From positions 5,739,077-5,803,076 of the forward strand of contig NW_022145604.1 in NCBI RefSeq assembly GCF_000002235.5: a stretch of 64,000 bases of DNA. Reading direction: 5' to 3'. The stretch is from Strongylocentrotus purpuratus. Its lineage: Eukaryota; Echinodermata; Echinoidea; Camarodonta; Strongylocentrotidae. How positions within the stretch are numbered: position 1 is the first letter of the stretch; each line of letters opens with the position of its first letter. Below, in pieces: positions 38,101-48,060 of this stretch. Made by a program: the position numbers and the translations under genes. The notes under the pieces are model-generated. The model made no database searches and was not told the DNA's origin. It worked only from the letters and a program-made list of their open reading frames with translations.

Positions 38101-39261
38101 TCAGACGAGGCAAGGGCCTTTTGGCACCCCCGAACTACAACTTGTTGGCGGGAAAATTGCAACTGATATCCCCCTTCTTTTCTTGTTTCATTCCTTTATC
38201 TCTTCTTAATCTTTTCTCTTTCCCTTTTCTTCCTTCTCTCTTATTTTTTGATTGGGGGGGGGGGGGAGGTAACAGCTGGGGGCAAGGCCCTTTCGGCCTC
38301 CCCGATCTCCCTCTTTTCCCCCTTTACTTTTCTTCCTCTTCTTTCTTTCCCTTTCTCTCCTCTTTTCCTTCTTTTCCTTCTCTCTCTCATTCTCTTTTCT
38401 GGATCCGCGCCTGACTTTCGACAATTTCCGCGTCATTCCACTTTGTTCCAGCCATGATCCTACAAACAATCTCAGACAAGTCAGTGTGTTAAATGCCTCC
38501 CCCTCCCCCCCCCCCCCATTTTTAAGCCACCAATCACTGAATACTTGTACAAAACAATTGGGAACAATACTTTCCCTCTCAATTCTTGATAAATTGCTCC
38601 CAATAAAGAAAAACACAGTAGATTCACATTGTTTAAACCTATTCTAAAGATGAAAGACAATTAATGAATAATTCTGTAAACTAATAAATAATAACCTCTT
38701 GCCAATATATTACTGTATTAAACACCAATCATTCAAACCACTGCCAAACTCACAAATCCTCTCTCCTAAGTCTCCAACTTAAAATGCTAACAGAGCTCTA
38801 AATTAATACAACTCACTCAGTGTAAGTCCATTGCAGCTCTGCATGTGTTTTATTGTACATGTAGCATGCATCTCCAAGGCCCCTTGTGTCCTTGGTAGAT
38901 GGCATAATCTCAATGCGTGCACATCACAGACCGAGTTCATTCGACCAGAATACAACTGCCCGATATTGATACATCGATAAAAAGTTTCTAGATGTTTAAT
39001 AACAGCACTATCAGATAGGATCGACGGGGAAGTCTCTTCTCTCAATGCGCTTAAAATACACTCAGCTAAACAAAAACACATACTGTTTCATGCTTACAGA
39101 TTTGTACAGTTGAATTCCATTCAACAACAAAATAATTACTATTAATATGATATTATTTCCATAAAGTTTCACGTAAATACTGAACGTAAACATGAAAATA
39201 AAAAGAATACAAATATTTTAATAATTAACAAATATAACTAGAAAAATGACAAAAAAGTCAC

Positions 39262-40542
39262 TTATTGGTCGGGAATTGGAAATCCAGAGACAGTAGAGGT
39301 ACACGAGTTTGTCCACCATTTATCCCAAGCGTTTACCATAGGTTTCTTTTCCCCGTTTCCTATTTGATCACGCTCGGCTTCCTCATCTGTTAAAACCCGA
39401 TGAACAACACTGGCACAAAGGCTCTGGGGTTCCAAGTTTGAGAACTGTATATGAGACGTCACAGACCCTTCCTTCTTCCATTCAAAATACTGATTATACA
39501 GATCATCATTTTCACTGAGCTCCACCAAGTAAGCTGCAAGTTTCGCTATAGATGGGAAGTCTTGAACAAATATGAACGAATTCGGTGGCGCAACTTTGAG
39601 ATAATCTTCCTTTGGAGCTCCAAACACGATGGGTACCAAACCCAGAGTAAGCGAATTGTACCAAAATTTCTCCGTGATATAATCCTCACATTCGGAATTT
39701 TCGAGGGCTAGATAAAACCTGTATGTCTGCAGACCACAGGTACCCAAGTCCTTGCAAGGATGCCAACCGCATGGGCCATACTTGTCGACGCTAACATATC
39801 GCGACAAGGCGTTCACAAACCCTGTACGATCATAGGACAGCGTAGAAGGGTTACAGTTGGTAGATACCCAAGCGACCATTCGGGTTTTATCTGCCGCCCA
39901 GTTCCCGGTGTCATTCTTTTGGACCGAGGGCGTTTTCCTATCAAAATGACCATATCCACCCTCAGACAGATAGGCATCTTTGTTAGTTGCCCCCTTCCGA
40001 TATGTCATGATGTAATCATACGTTGTATTGGTATACTCTGGTAGTGGGATTACCCGATGGTGGGTGTGCCGTGGGCTCTCCGATGTCCAGAAAACCCATT
40101 TCTGCCTCTTTGATTGATGCTCCAGCAGTTCGTGCCAATCCCAGTCGGACTTGTAAAACAGAAACACGACATCACTAGCAGCAAGGTCAGTTAAGTTTCG
40201 TCCATGTTCAATCTGTACACCGCAAGAGAGGCCGGGGCAGGAAAACCGTCCGACTTGCTTGAAGATGAGATTGACATGAAATGTATCACGTTCATCTAAC
40301 CAAGTATAAACCACTTTATAGCACGATGGATTAGTTCCTACCTCAGACTCGTTAAATGTGTTATCTGCTCTCCGTACAACTAGGCTATGAATCACTCCAT
40401 CGTCGTGATTGAAAAAATTATTCAGCTTTGGCATAGGAACCGACATGACCTGAGGATGAGACAGCAAAATGGCAATCCATATTGCCTGAATACCCAAGAA
40501 TAAGATGAAGAAACATATTTTCCTCTTTAACTCCATCGTCAT
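39262..40542 (-). CDS. Alpha-1,3-fucosyltransferase (GT10 family), single exon, 426 aa
   Basis: Golgi type II membrane enzyme that transfers fucose from GDP-fucose to GlcNAc in glycan chains (family knowledge). The ATG at 40542 gives MTMELKRK, then a hydrophobic anchor (about 9-28), a stem with Asn-glycosylation sites, and a catalytic domain. Residues 274-308 carry the GT10 signature: YRFYLALENSECEDYITEKF followed by WYNSLTLGLVPIVFG. A second ATG lies two codons downstream; codons upstream of 40542 are open but lack an ATG. Length is slightly above typical vertebrate FUTs (about 360-405 aa). The absence of introns is common in animal FUT genes. A cysteine pattern (CGWHPCKDLGTCG) just before the signature fits invertebrate FUTs. 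Exact linkage specificity cannot be told. Confidence 0.93.
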   Translation of the reverse strand: MTMELKRKICFFILFLGIQAIWIAILLSHPQVMSVPMPKLNNFFNHDDGVIHSLVVRRADNTFNESEVGTNPSCYKVVYTWLDERDTFHVNLIFKQVGRFSCPGLSCGVQIEHGRNLTDLAASDVVFLFYKSDWDWHELLEHQSKRQKWVFWTSESPRHTHHRVIPLPEYTNTTYDYIMTYRKGATNKDAYLSEGGYGHFDRKTPSVQKNDTGNWAADKTRMVAWVSTNCNPSTLSYDRTGFVNALSRYVSVDKYGPCGWHPCKDLGTCGLQTYRFYLALENSECEDYITEKFWYNSLTLGLVPIVFGAPKEDYLKVAPPNSFIFVQDFPSIAKLAAYLVELSENDDLYNQYFEWKKEGSVTSHIQFSNLEPQSLCASVVHRVLTDEEAERDQIGNGEKKPMVNAWDKWWTNSCTSTVSGFPIPDQ

Positions 40543-40691
40543 TACACCGGCACAGTAATATTTGAAGAAAGTACCACAGATACCATAGAATGAGAGATAC
40601 AACTTGACGTATTCTGCCGCATTGCTCTAGTCGAGTCTAGTGCACATCAAAGACTCGGAATATAACGGCAGTCAGGTAAAACATGGACCTA

Positions 40692-41007
40692 TAAGGGAGT
40701 TTACAGATAGCACATGTAATGACCCCACATATCCACAGATCTTTTAAACATGGAGAAGTTCCACTTTGAGCATCTTAGAATAATAACTGCCAAAGTCCTA
40801 GATGTGCTTCATGAATACCTTTTGTTTGCCCTCTTAAAAAGAATACTTACACCTGCGTATCTTAGAATGTACCGTTGGTGCATAAATGAATAATGTTACA
40901 TAACTTTCATGAGCGCATATCCAGTATTCATCTCTGGTGGGTTTTACCTTTTTGGTACAAATGACCTTTATCTGCCCATGCGCAGATTGTATCTGTAAAC
41001 TCCCTTA
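40692..41007. mobile_element. MITE with TAAGGGAGTTTACAGATA inverted ends
   Basis: Left TAAGGGAGTTTACAGATA (40692-40709) and right TATCTGTAAACTCCCTTA (40990-41007) are perfect 18-bp inverted repeats. The interior is 280 bp and non-coding. It lies about 150 bp upstream of the fucosyltransferase start codon. No clear target duplication. Confidence 0.75.
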
Positions 41008-41292
41008 TTACGGATGGACATTCATCATTTTCTTAACGAATTCATTGTGATTGTCTCCGTCACTGTCGTCTCAATAGGGACTTTTAGATTTGCACGTTGA
41101 CAGCTTTGACTGCAACGTGTGACGTCATTTTAAGGCACTGCGCATGCTTCACGTCGTCTCAGTCGGCGATCGAAAATGCGTCAACCTTGATTTTCCTAAA
41201 TCTAGTACCGGTACTAGTATATATGCCGCGTGCGCATAAAATATACAGTTCCTCAGGTAGACAAAGGAACATCCCTTCCCTGCTATTATGTA

Positions 41293-41346
41293 AAAATGTG
41301 TAGAACAGGTGTCACATGCATATTCACCTGTTCTACACATTTTTAC
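41293..41346. repeat. Hairpin with a roughly 20-bp perfect stem
   Basis: AAAATGTGTAGAACAGGTG and its complement CACCTGTTCTACACATTTT are separated by about 13 nt. It is inside the MITE at 41077-41862. Confidence 0.85.
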
Positions 41347-41381
41347 AAATAGCAGTGGAGGCATGTTTTACCACAGCAATA

Positions 41382-41685
41382 GGCCATTTTCGTAATGTAA
41401 CCAAATTTGATGCATAAGTCTTTGTGTAGTGCCTCAACACAAATTATTTCATTCACCTGATAAGAATAATAGTATTTCAATAGACAGAATCCGAACTGCA
41501 GACATAAGTTGTTGCCAGGTTGGACAAACATGATGGATTGGCCTACTATAGCAACACTTAATATATGCAGTTGCATTCTGTCTATTGAAATACTATTATT
41601 CCTAACAGGTGAATGAAATAATTTGTATTGAGGCACTTCACAAACACTTATGCATTAAATTTGGTTACATTACGAAAATGGCCTA
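41382..41685. mobile_element. Palindromic MITE nested in the 41077-41862 element
   Basis: Left end TAGGCCATTTTCGTAATGTA, right end TACATTACGAAAATGGCCTA. The arms are about 110 nt with few mismatches, including TCTATTGAAATACTATTATT-type blocks, around a central spacer of about 85 bp. Foldback-type structure with no ORF. Confidence 0.75.
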
Positions 41686-43189
41686 GTGGGTAGAATGAGG
41701 AACTGTATATTTTGTCCTCTTTCTTTGTCATCTGCATGTATGTATATCGTCGAGTGCAATCTAAAAGATTTCTAATTGTAGTCAACATGAGCAGTTGTGT
41801 ATGTTGACACGCATGATCAGTCGGCGTTCGTCGTGTTCTCGTCCACTCAATCTAAAAGTCCCTAATAACATTCCGTACAGCCCCAACATAGCACCTGAAA
41901 AAGCTCTCCGGTCGCTGCTGAGATAATTATGACGTCACATGTTAAACATGATATGCACAAGCAGACGATGTCCCATGACATCTCACACGGTTTCAATGCC
42001 TGTTTTGTCATCTTTTCTTCAGTTATTTCTCTTACTTCAATACCCTCAGGCGAAATGTTTAATCTATTGCCTCACTCTAAACCCCGTGCATGGTATCATT
42101 TTGATGAAAAATGCAAGGATTAAAAAAAAAGGAATCCGTCGCTTGTAAACAAAATAAGACGCCATTGTATTTACAGCTGCATACACCGCGGCATGTTCGG
42201 CGTTTCAAGAGGGAACAAATGACGTCCATGCTATCATTCCGGAGGTTTTTTAATTTGAAAGTGTGGTTTCTTTGATTGTTCATTAACCCCTATCCTGTGT
42301 ATTTACAAACAAAATAATTTAGTTATCAGAATGGGGGTCATATCAATTTTTGAATGGTGTAAAATTCCATCACATTTATATACACTAAACTCATATAACT
42401 TAAGAAATAAAAGCATTGCAATTATGTTCATTATTTATGGGATGACGTCTGCTTGGGCAGGGTTGGTTCATATTGTGACGGCATGAAAACATCATTATTT
42501 TCCGGCGAATCTCTCGCATATCCCATATGCTATGGAGGTTGTTTTATTTGTATTTTATACATCACCCGATATGTAATTGACCTAAAACTTGCATGATGGC
42601 CATCTGTTAGCTTACCAGTTTCTAGTAATACGCTATCTACCATATTTGTGATTTTCTATGAACCCGCACATTAAAATCACGGAAATGCATGTGCAGTTGT
42701 GGCGTACATTATGAATATTGACGTATATGAAGTTTTCAATAGGAAATTAGACATAGATAACAAGAGAAACCTTTAAATTTGGCTGTAACGCAAAGATTTT
42801 AAACTTCATTTTAAACTTATCTTCTCCTTTTCCAAGGAATAGAAGGTAATAGGACAGTAAAGGATATGTATTTGTCAAAGTTTGGCTAGTCCAGATGTAT
42901 GTCCACCAGTGTCCACTTCTTTAATAATCAATCTAATATCACATAAATTGTCATAATATGGGGTTCACTGCTCCTCTAACTAGTCTTAAATCACGATACT
43001 TTTCCTGGCCAAGCGAAAAGAATCTGAAGAAATGTAAAAGTTTCTTTCGTCTGTGATGGTGTGTGATTACATAATCAACATTGTCGCGTCAAATGAATGT
43101 CCTCGTCAACATCAGGTGGCGTTGGTCATGATGTGATCAAAGAAAGACTCTCATTATTCGTTCATCTGTAGTAGGGTCCATGATCATAG

Positions 43190-43341
43190 TGTGGTGAACT
43201 ATTTTTTTTTTTTTTTTTTTCTTCTGTTTTTATTGTTTTTTCTGAAAAATTAACAGAGTAAAAGCAGCAATATAAAATATAATATCATCTTAAAACTACA
43301 AAACAGGCATGCACTCATGCACCCTTGTGGTGAACTATTTT
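43190..43341 (-). mobile_element. Short retroposed insertion with 16-bp target duplication and poly(A)
   Basis: TGTGGTGAACTATTTT occurs at 43190-43205 and 43326-43341. Between them, read on the minus strand, is about 100 bp of unique-looking sequence ending in an AATAAA hexamer about 15 nt before a poly(A) tract (poly-T on the plus strand from 43206). These are hallmarks of L1-type retroposition of an mRNA 3' end or a truncated retroelement. I do not recognise the source. Confidence 0.7.
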
Positions 43342-43369
43342 GTACACGAGGGACAAGCCTGTGTATAAC

Positions 43370-43628
43370 CTGTGTGTGTGTGTGTGTGTGTGCGTGTGTG
43401 TGTGTGTGTGTGTGTGCGTGCGCGCGTGCGTGTGTGTGTTTCTCTCAATGTCTTTGATTATTTATTCTTTTCTTAATCTCTCTCTGCCCTCTCTCACAAC
43501 CCCATTATCCCTTTTTGCTCTCTATTCATTTTCTTCCTCATTTTATTTTCACCTCAACACTCTTTCTCACACACACTCCCCCCCCCCCCCCATCTCTATG
43601 CATACCTCCCTCCCTCTCTTCAAATCCG

Positions 43629-43660
<32 letters not shown>

Positions 43661-43855
43661 CATCTCTCACTCTTATTCCCCCGTCTCCATTCCTCACTCT
43701 CCTCCCTTACCCCCCCCCCCTTCCGTCTATCTCTCCACTGTTGCTCTTTCTCCCCTTTTCTTCCCTAACACATTAAATAATTCTCGCTCATACGGTCTCT
43801 CTTCTTCCCTTGCTGTCCCCCTCTGTCCGACCTCTCTCTCTCTCTTTCTCTAAAA
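43370..43855. repeat. (GT)n microsatellite followed by CT-rich low-complexity sequence
   Basis: GT tract at about 43370-43440 with GC interruptions, then CT-rich sequence with a C run near 43579 and a CT dinucleotide at about 43631-43656. Confidence 0.9.
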
Positions 43856-44801
43856 CGAAAACGTTTTCCTAATAATGCTTTTCATTTTCGCATTTTGTTA
43901 CAAGAAGCATAGGCCTACAGGAATGTGCTCAGAACATTAACGTGAAAAGGTTAAAGCGTGAATAGGCATTTTTACTATTAAATCAAGAAACATTACGCAA
44001 TTTTTTCTTTCTACTTTGCATAGACTTTATTAGATATGATGTAAACAGGCCTGTCAGATCCATCAAATCATTATAATAAACATGACGTCATGACATATAA
44101 TATATGCCCGATTTATCAGTTGGAGTCAATGGGATATCCTTTGCCAAGACAAAGGTGTCCAGTTCGTTGTTTAGATGCCGCCCTTACCAGCACCTGCATG
44201 ATAAAGACAATAATAATACAAAACAAAATGCTAGTACTTGAAATCAGAAAAGGTGACCATGACAATACATTATTACGAGGACTAGCTAAGATGACAATGG
44301 ATTAAATCAACAAGTATGGCAAAAGAACTGATATATTATATGCCGGATTCATCGGTTCATAATGACGCCGACGAACGCCACGTGTGTCAATTTCGACAGA
44401 CATTCAGAGCGCTATAAAAGAACCCGTTAATATTTTTCTCTTTGTTTGCCCCAATGATAGCGGTTGAAAAAGTAACTACAAAGCTCTTGGCTCTTTTTAT
44501 ATATAGTTCTTTCTTTTACAGTCTGAATTAAGATTTTACCTGACAAACAGGGGTTTGATTTGGTCAATGAGAGGCTGTCATTATAATCTATTCCCGACAG
44601 GCAGCCAAACATTTCAAACAAATGAAATTGATAAATTTAAAGTGTATACTTATCTCCTAAACAGGTAATTGGTATATTAACAGCAGGAACGTTTAAAATC
44701 AAACTTTAAAATAAATCAATAAAAGAAGCTTCATCCCGATCTCTATCGGCTAACGGATAATAAGTATTAAGAAAATAAAAAGTAACATACGGGCTGTACT
44801 A

Positions 44802-44973
44802 GGGATTTTTAAATTTGTACGTCGACACAGTGGACTGCTACGTGTGACGTCCTTTTTAAGGCAATGTGACGTCCTTTTAAGGCAATGTGACGTCCTATTA
44901 AGGCACTGCCAGTGCCTTAAAAGGAAGTCCCATGCAGCAGTCCACTATGTCGACGTGCAAATCTAAAAGTTCC
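44802..44973. mobile_element. Palindromic MITE of the GGGACTTTTAG family, 172 bp
   Basis: Flanked by TA (44800-44801 and 44974-44975). The left arm has GTCGACACAGTGGACTGCTA and the right arm TAGCAGTCCACTATGTCGAC-like sequence in inverted order, so nearly the entire element folds back. The centre contains three short direct repeats of TGTGACGTCC...AAGGCA. Same family as 41077 and 50900. Confidence 0.75.
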
Positions 44974-45142
44974 TATTGTATGCGAGCGCGTACAGGTACG
45001 TCGAGAAGTCTACTCATATGTGTATTGAGAGTGTACTTAAACTGGCAAAATCTATTTATAGAAGTGAAATCTACATCTTATATTTAGGAAAAAGCATAAG
45101 GACACGGAACTACTAACATACAAAACGATCGGTAGACTTTGA

Positions 45143-45500
45143 AGGGATCCGGTAACATTGTCTCAGATTCTGAAACAAAATCCTTGATTTAGCTCATGCT
45201 GCAATGATAATTTTAAACCTTTAGGTCATTCAGGAACCCCATGATTTTTACAAGCCGATCGCTTGTCTGATTATCAAGATATTTATGATTGGAAATCGAA
45301 ACCGAATTTTGCGTTTTCCTAACGATTTTCTAACACTACAGTCTATTGGGGAAAATGATAAAAACCGGTCACTCAAAGATATTTACTTTTTTGAGGCACT
45401 ACTTGATCATTTGTTTAGGGCTTCAATATTACAACATATCACAGACACTGATAACACGTAGAGCCGTGCATCTCAGATTTAACATTGTTAAACGATGCCT
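45143..45500 (+). mobile_element. TTAA-type MITE, copy 4
   Basis: Begins AGGGATCCGGTAAC and ends GTTAAACGATGCCT, flanked on both sides by TTGA (45139-45142, 45501-45504), a one-base variant of the usual TTAA. It ends 14 bp from the stop codon of the cysteine-rich peptide gene. Confidence 0.65.
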
Positions 45501-45514
45501 TTGAATTCAAGTTT

Positions 45515-45816
45515 TTAAAAAGAATGAAATGAATGTGATTTACCACCACAGAAGACGACCTTGTTCTTTCTCCTAGTACACCAGCAACCAGGGGCGTTGG
45601 AACAAGCTAGAGAATGGAGAATAATGATGATGGTGATGGTAATGATAGTGGTGGTGGTGGTGGTGGTGGTGGTGGTGGTGGTGGTTGGGTAGTGATGATG
45701 ATCATGGTGATAAGGATCAACATGATAATAATATAGTAACAGTGACATTACTACTACATGTACTAGTCCGGCTACTACTACCTCTACTATTATACTACTA
45801 CTTCTAGGCCTACCGT

Positions 45817-45884
<68 letters not shown>

Positions 45885-45885
45885 T

Positions 45886-45935
<50 letters not shown>

Positions 45936-46845
45936 TAACTACTAACTTGATCGCAAATACTTTCGAAAAATCAACCTTGGGCAATCTCAATAGCCTTCTG
46001 TGTCACCTATCAAAATGTACGAATATGACAATGAGGTATTACATAATCCGAACATGATTTTTATGGGACATACAATAGGGTACTGAAAAGTATCCTGGGC
46101 ATCGTTGCACAAAACTTACCGTTGATGGTAACTTTGCCATCGATGGTAGCTACCATGGAAACCTTGATTTTGACTGGCTGTTGAGCCCTGTTACCATGGT
46201 AGTTGCTATAGATGACAATGGTCAGTATCATGCAACGGGGCCTAAGTAGCTTTTTTAGAAAATATTTGCGAACTTTTCTAACTCTAATACTTCTACTTAT
46301 GATGATGATGATGATGAATATGATGGTAACAACAATAATAATAATAATAATAGTAATAATGATATTACAATAATAATACCAATAATGATCAGATGATGAT
46401 GATGATGATATTACGGTCGTAATACAAAGGATATCCTCGACAATATTGATACTTATTTAAACATATTTGTGGCATACACCCAGTAAATAAGTAAATAAGA
46501 TCGATTGATCGATCTGTATTTATGGTCCAATCGTTGTCAAGTATCAATCAATACCCCTTTAACAAAACTTCGAAATAACAAACTTTCGGAATTGCGATTA
46601 ACGAACCTTCTGTAATATTATTTTTTAGTTGGGGGGGGGGGACCGGCATGTAAGCAGTAACACGACTCACCTTTATATTTCCCCATGGTTCTTCCTCTTT
46701 TATCCTCTAACAAAAGGTCCTGCATGAACGGATCCCTCTTCATGAATTCGACATCAGCGGCGATTTCGTCCTCGGTTGGGTCGAACTCGAAAGCCATGGC
46801 GACGACGAGCAATGCAGCAAACACGATAACAATCTTGGAAGACAT
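45515..46845 (-). CDS. Secreted cysteine-rich cationic peptide precursor, candidate antimicrobial peptide (two exons, 88 aa)
   Basis: Exon 1 is 46845-46671 and exon 2 is 45606-45515. The donor is AAAG/GTGAGT and the acceptor TTCTCTAG; the split codon gives Ala59. Residues 1-18 are a signal peptide (MSSKIVIVFAALLVVAMA). Residues 19-50 are an acidic prosegment with KR sites at 36-37 and 49-50. The predicted mature peptide, 51-88, is 38 aa with four cysteines (60, 66, 68, 78: C-x5-C-x-C-x9-C), eight Arg/Lys and no acidic residue, and has a CWC motif and an RRKNK cluster. A signal, acidic pro-part, dibasic cleavage and small cationic Cys-rich mature peptide is the standard plan of echinoderm antimicrobial peptides. 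I recall four-cysteine starfish peptides of about the same length, but have not compared sequences. It could instead be a neuropeptide or a toxin-like peptide. The intron holds a (TAC)n array and a MITE. An AT-rich TATTTATTAAAA lies about 45 nt upstream of the ATG. Confidence 0.75.
45648..45684. repeat. (GGT)n microsatellite
   Basis: GGT trinucleotide, about 12 units, in the intron of the cysteine-rich peptide gene. Confidence 0.9.
45818..45937. repeat. (TAC)n microsatellite
   Basis: Near-perfect TAC/ACT trinucleotide, about 40 units, in the intron of the cysteine-rich peptide gene. A matching array lies at 55945-56180. Confidence 0.95.
46097..46243. mobile_element. Small MITE with GGCATCGTTGCA / TGCAACGGGGCC ends
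   Basis: Imperfect inverted ends and internal complementary blocks (GGTAGCTACCATGG, TTACCATGGTAG). About 147 bp, non-coding, in the intron of the cysteine-rich peptide gene. Confidence 0.5.
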
Positions 46846-46950
46846 GTTGGACAGGGCTTTTGACGTAATCTATATGGTTTTAATAAATAGGAAATGTGAA
46901 TGTTAAACATTTCTGTACAGCTCTCCTTTGGTTTTGCCTTAAACGTATCA

Positions 46951-46990
46951 CGCTCTCTCTCTCTCTCTCTCTCTCGCTCTCTCTTTCTAA

Positions 46991-47021
<31 letters not shown>

Positions 47022-47043
47022 ACTCTCTCTTTCTCTCTTTCTC

Positions 47044-47083
<40 letters not shown>

Positions 47084-47105
47084 CCTCTCTCTCTCCCTCT
47101 CTCTC
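46951..47105. repeat. (CT)n microsatellite
   Basis: Long CT tract with occasional C/T substitutions, about 100 bp upstream of the cysteine-rich peptide gene's start. Confidence 0.95.
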
Positions 47106-47163
47106 ATTACTGAAATGGTAATACTTTGGTCTTATTAACCCAGGGTAGCTACATGAGCATTAA

Positions 47164-47548
47164 AGGGATCCGGTAACTTTGTCTCAGATTCTGAAACAAA
47201 ATTCTGGATTTAGCTCATGATGCAATGATAATTATAAACCTTTAGGTCAGTCAGGAACCCCCTGACTTTTACAAGCCGATCGCCTGTCTGATTATCAAGA
47301 TATTTATGACTGGAATTACAAATTTTGAAAACCGTTCGCCTGACGGTTTTCATAACACTACAGTCTATTGGAGAAAACGAGTATGGTAAAACCGGTCACT
47401 CAAAGATTTTTACTTTTTTGAGGCACTTCTTGATCATTTTGAAGCGCAATTTTTTTGGGGGCTTCAATATTACACCATATCACAGACACTGACACATTGA
47501 CACACGTAGGGCCGTTTATCTCAGATTTAACATTGTTAAACGATCCCT
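47164..47548 (+). mobile_element. TTAA-flanked MITE, copy 5 (best-preserved ends)
   Basis: TTAA (47160-47163), then AGGGATCCGGTAAC; the right end is GTTAAACGATCCCT before TTAA (47549-47552). At 385 bp it serves as the family reference. No ORF of interest. The exact TTAA duplication supports piggyBac-type mobilisation. Confidence 0.75.
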
Positions 47549-47730
47549 TTAAAGCTGCTTTTCCTGCGGGCCCTGTAATTATTATTACCAAAGCATTGTC
47601 AGGTACCCATGTAATACACCTATAGGCAAAAGACCATGTCCATTAAGAATGTAAACATTAAGCAGGGATCGAACCCGGAACCTCTCGTATGAGAATCAAG
47701 AGCCTTCGTCAATATATTAGTGTTCTCTCA

Positions 47731-47761
<31 letters not shown>

Positions 47762-47945
47762 TACTCTATCTTTTACAACAACAACATTTTTTAAATTTAA
47801 TACAAACTTCTGAATGCCCTTTGTACTAACTAAAGGTTAAAGTTCATTTCCTCGAGACATGTGGCCATTCTTCACGTTCTCCAATTCAGCTTCGAACCCT
47901 GGATAATTATTCAACGTCCTGTCCCAAGATTACAATGATGTCTCA

Positions 47946-48060
47946 ATAATAATAATAATAGTTCGTCTTTTTTACAGCGCATTTCAGGACCGCAGGCCCT
48001 CTCAATGCGCTTTACATTACCCCGGTCATCGGATCGATGCTTACCCGCACACAACTACTA
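47946..48060 (-). mobile_element. SINE-like fragment, inverted
   Basis: Begins with (AAT)n, then ACAGCGCATTTCAGGACCGC and CAATGCGCTTTACATTACCC. The AAT/ATT tail and an AGCGC-type 3' block resemble short interspersed elements common in marine invertebrates (recollection). No target duplication was found. Confidence 0.4.

Larger units (their letters stand above)
35586..38413. mobile_element. 2.8-kb non-coding DNA transposon with CAGGCGCGGATCCAG termini and internal tandem arrays
   Basis: Perfect 15-bp terminal inverted repeats: CAGGCGCGGATCCAG at 35586 and CTGGATCCGCGCCTG ending at 38413. The flanks TCTTTCGAC (35577-35585) and ACTTTCGAC (38414-38422) match at 8 of 9 positions, a probable target duplication. 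No transposase is visible, so it is non-autonomous or composite. The interior is a mosaic: a 112-bp tandem array (35837-36199), an internal repeat of the terminus at 36200, purine-rich and poly-G/C blocks, an inverted version of the 112-bp array (about 36810-37228), a related terminus CAGGCGCGTAGCCAGG at 37229, and a 100-120-bp array (37290-38100). Blocks 36200-36480 and 38108-38413 are inverted relatives. A 9-bp duplication suggests Mutator-like; the CAG...CTG ends could also suggest hAT. Confidence 0.7.
33257..39261. other. 6-kb repeat-rich intergenic region
   Basis: No gene recognised. Contains a GA tract (34069-34107), a TA-flanked MITE (34408-34944) and the large non-coding transposon at 35586-38413. 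The remainder is AT-rich unique-looking sequence, including the flank of the fucosyltransferase gene from about 38420 to 39261. Confidence 0.55.
41077..41862. mobile_element. MITE of the GGGACTTTTAG family, long copy containing other palindromes
   Basis: TA, then GGGACTTTTAGATT at the left; AATCTAAAAGTCCC then TA (41863-41864) at the right. The left arm matches the family at 44802 and 50900 (GTGTGACGTCATTTTAAGGC). Into this copy have been placed a hairpin (41293-41346) and a second palindromic element (41382-41685). No ORF. Confidence 0.65.

Noticed and set aside
40543-40602. 20-codon upstream extension of the fucosyltransferase
   Set aside because: It begins with TTG, and the ATG at 40542 places the membrane anchor at the expected distance from the N-terminus.
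47641-47700. tRNA-like sequence on the minus strand (GGTTCGATCCC B-box)
   Set aside because: Only a T-arm-like 3' half is present; no acceptor stem or A-box partner could be paired. Probably part of a decayed tRNA-derived element.
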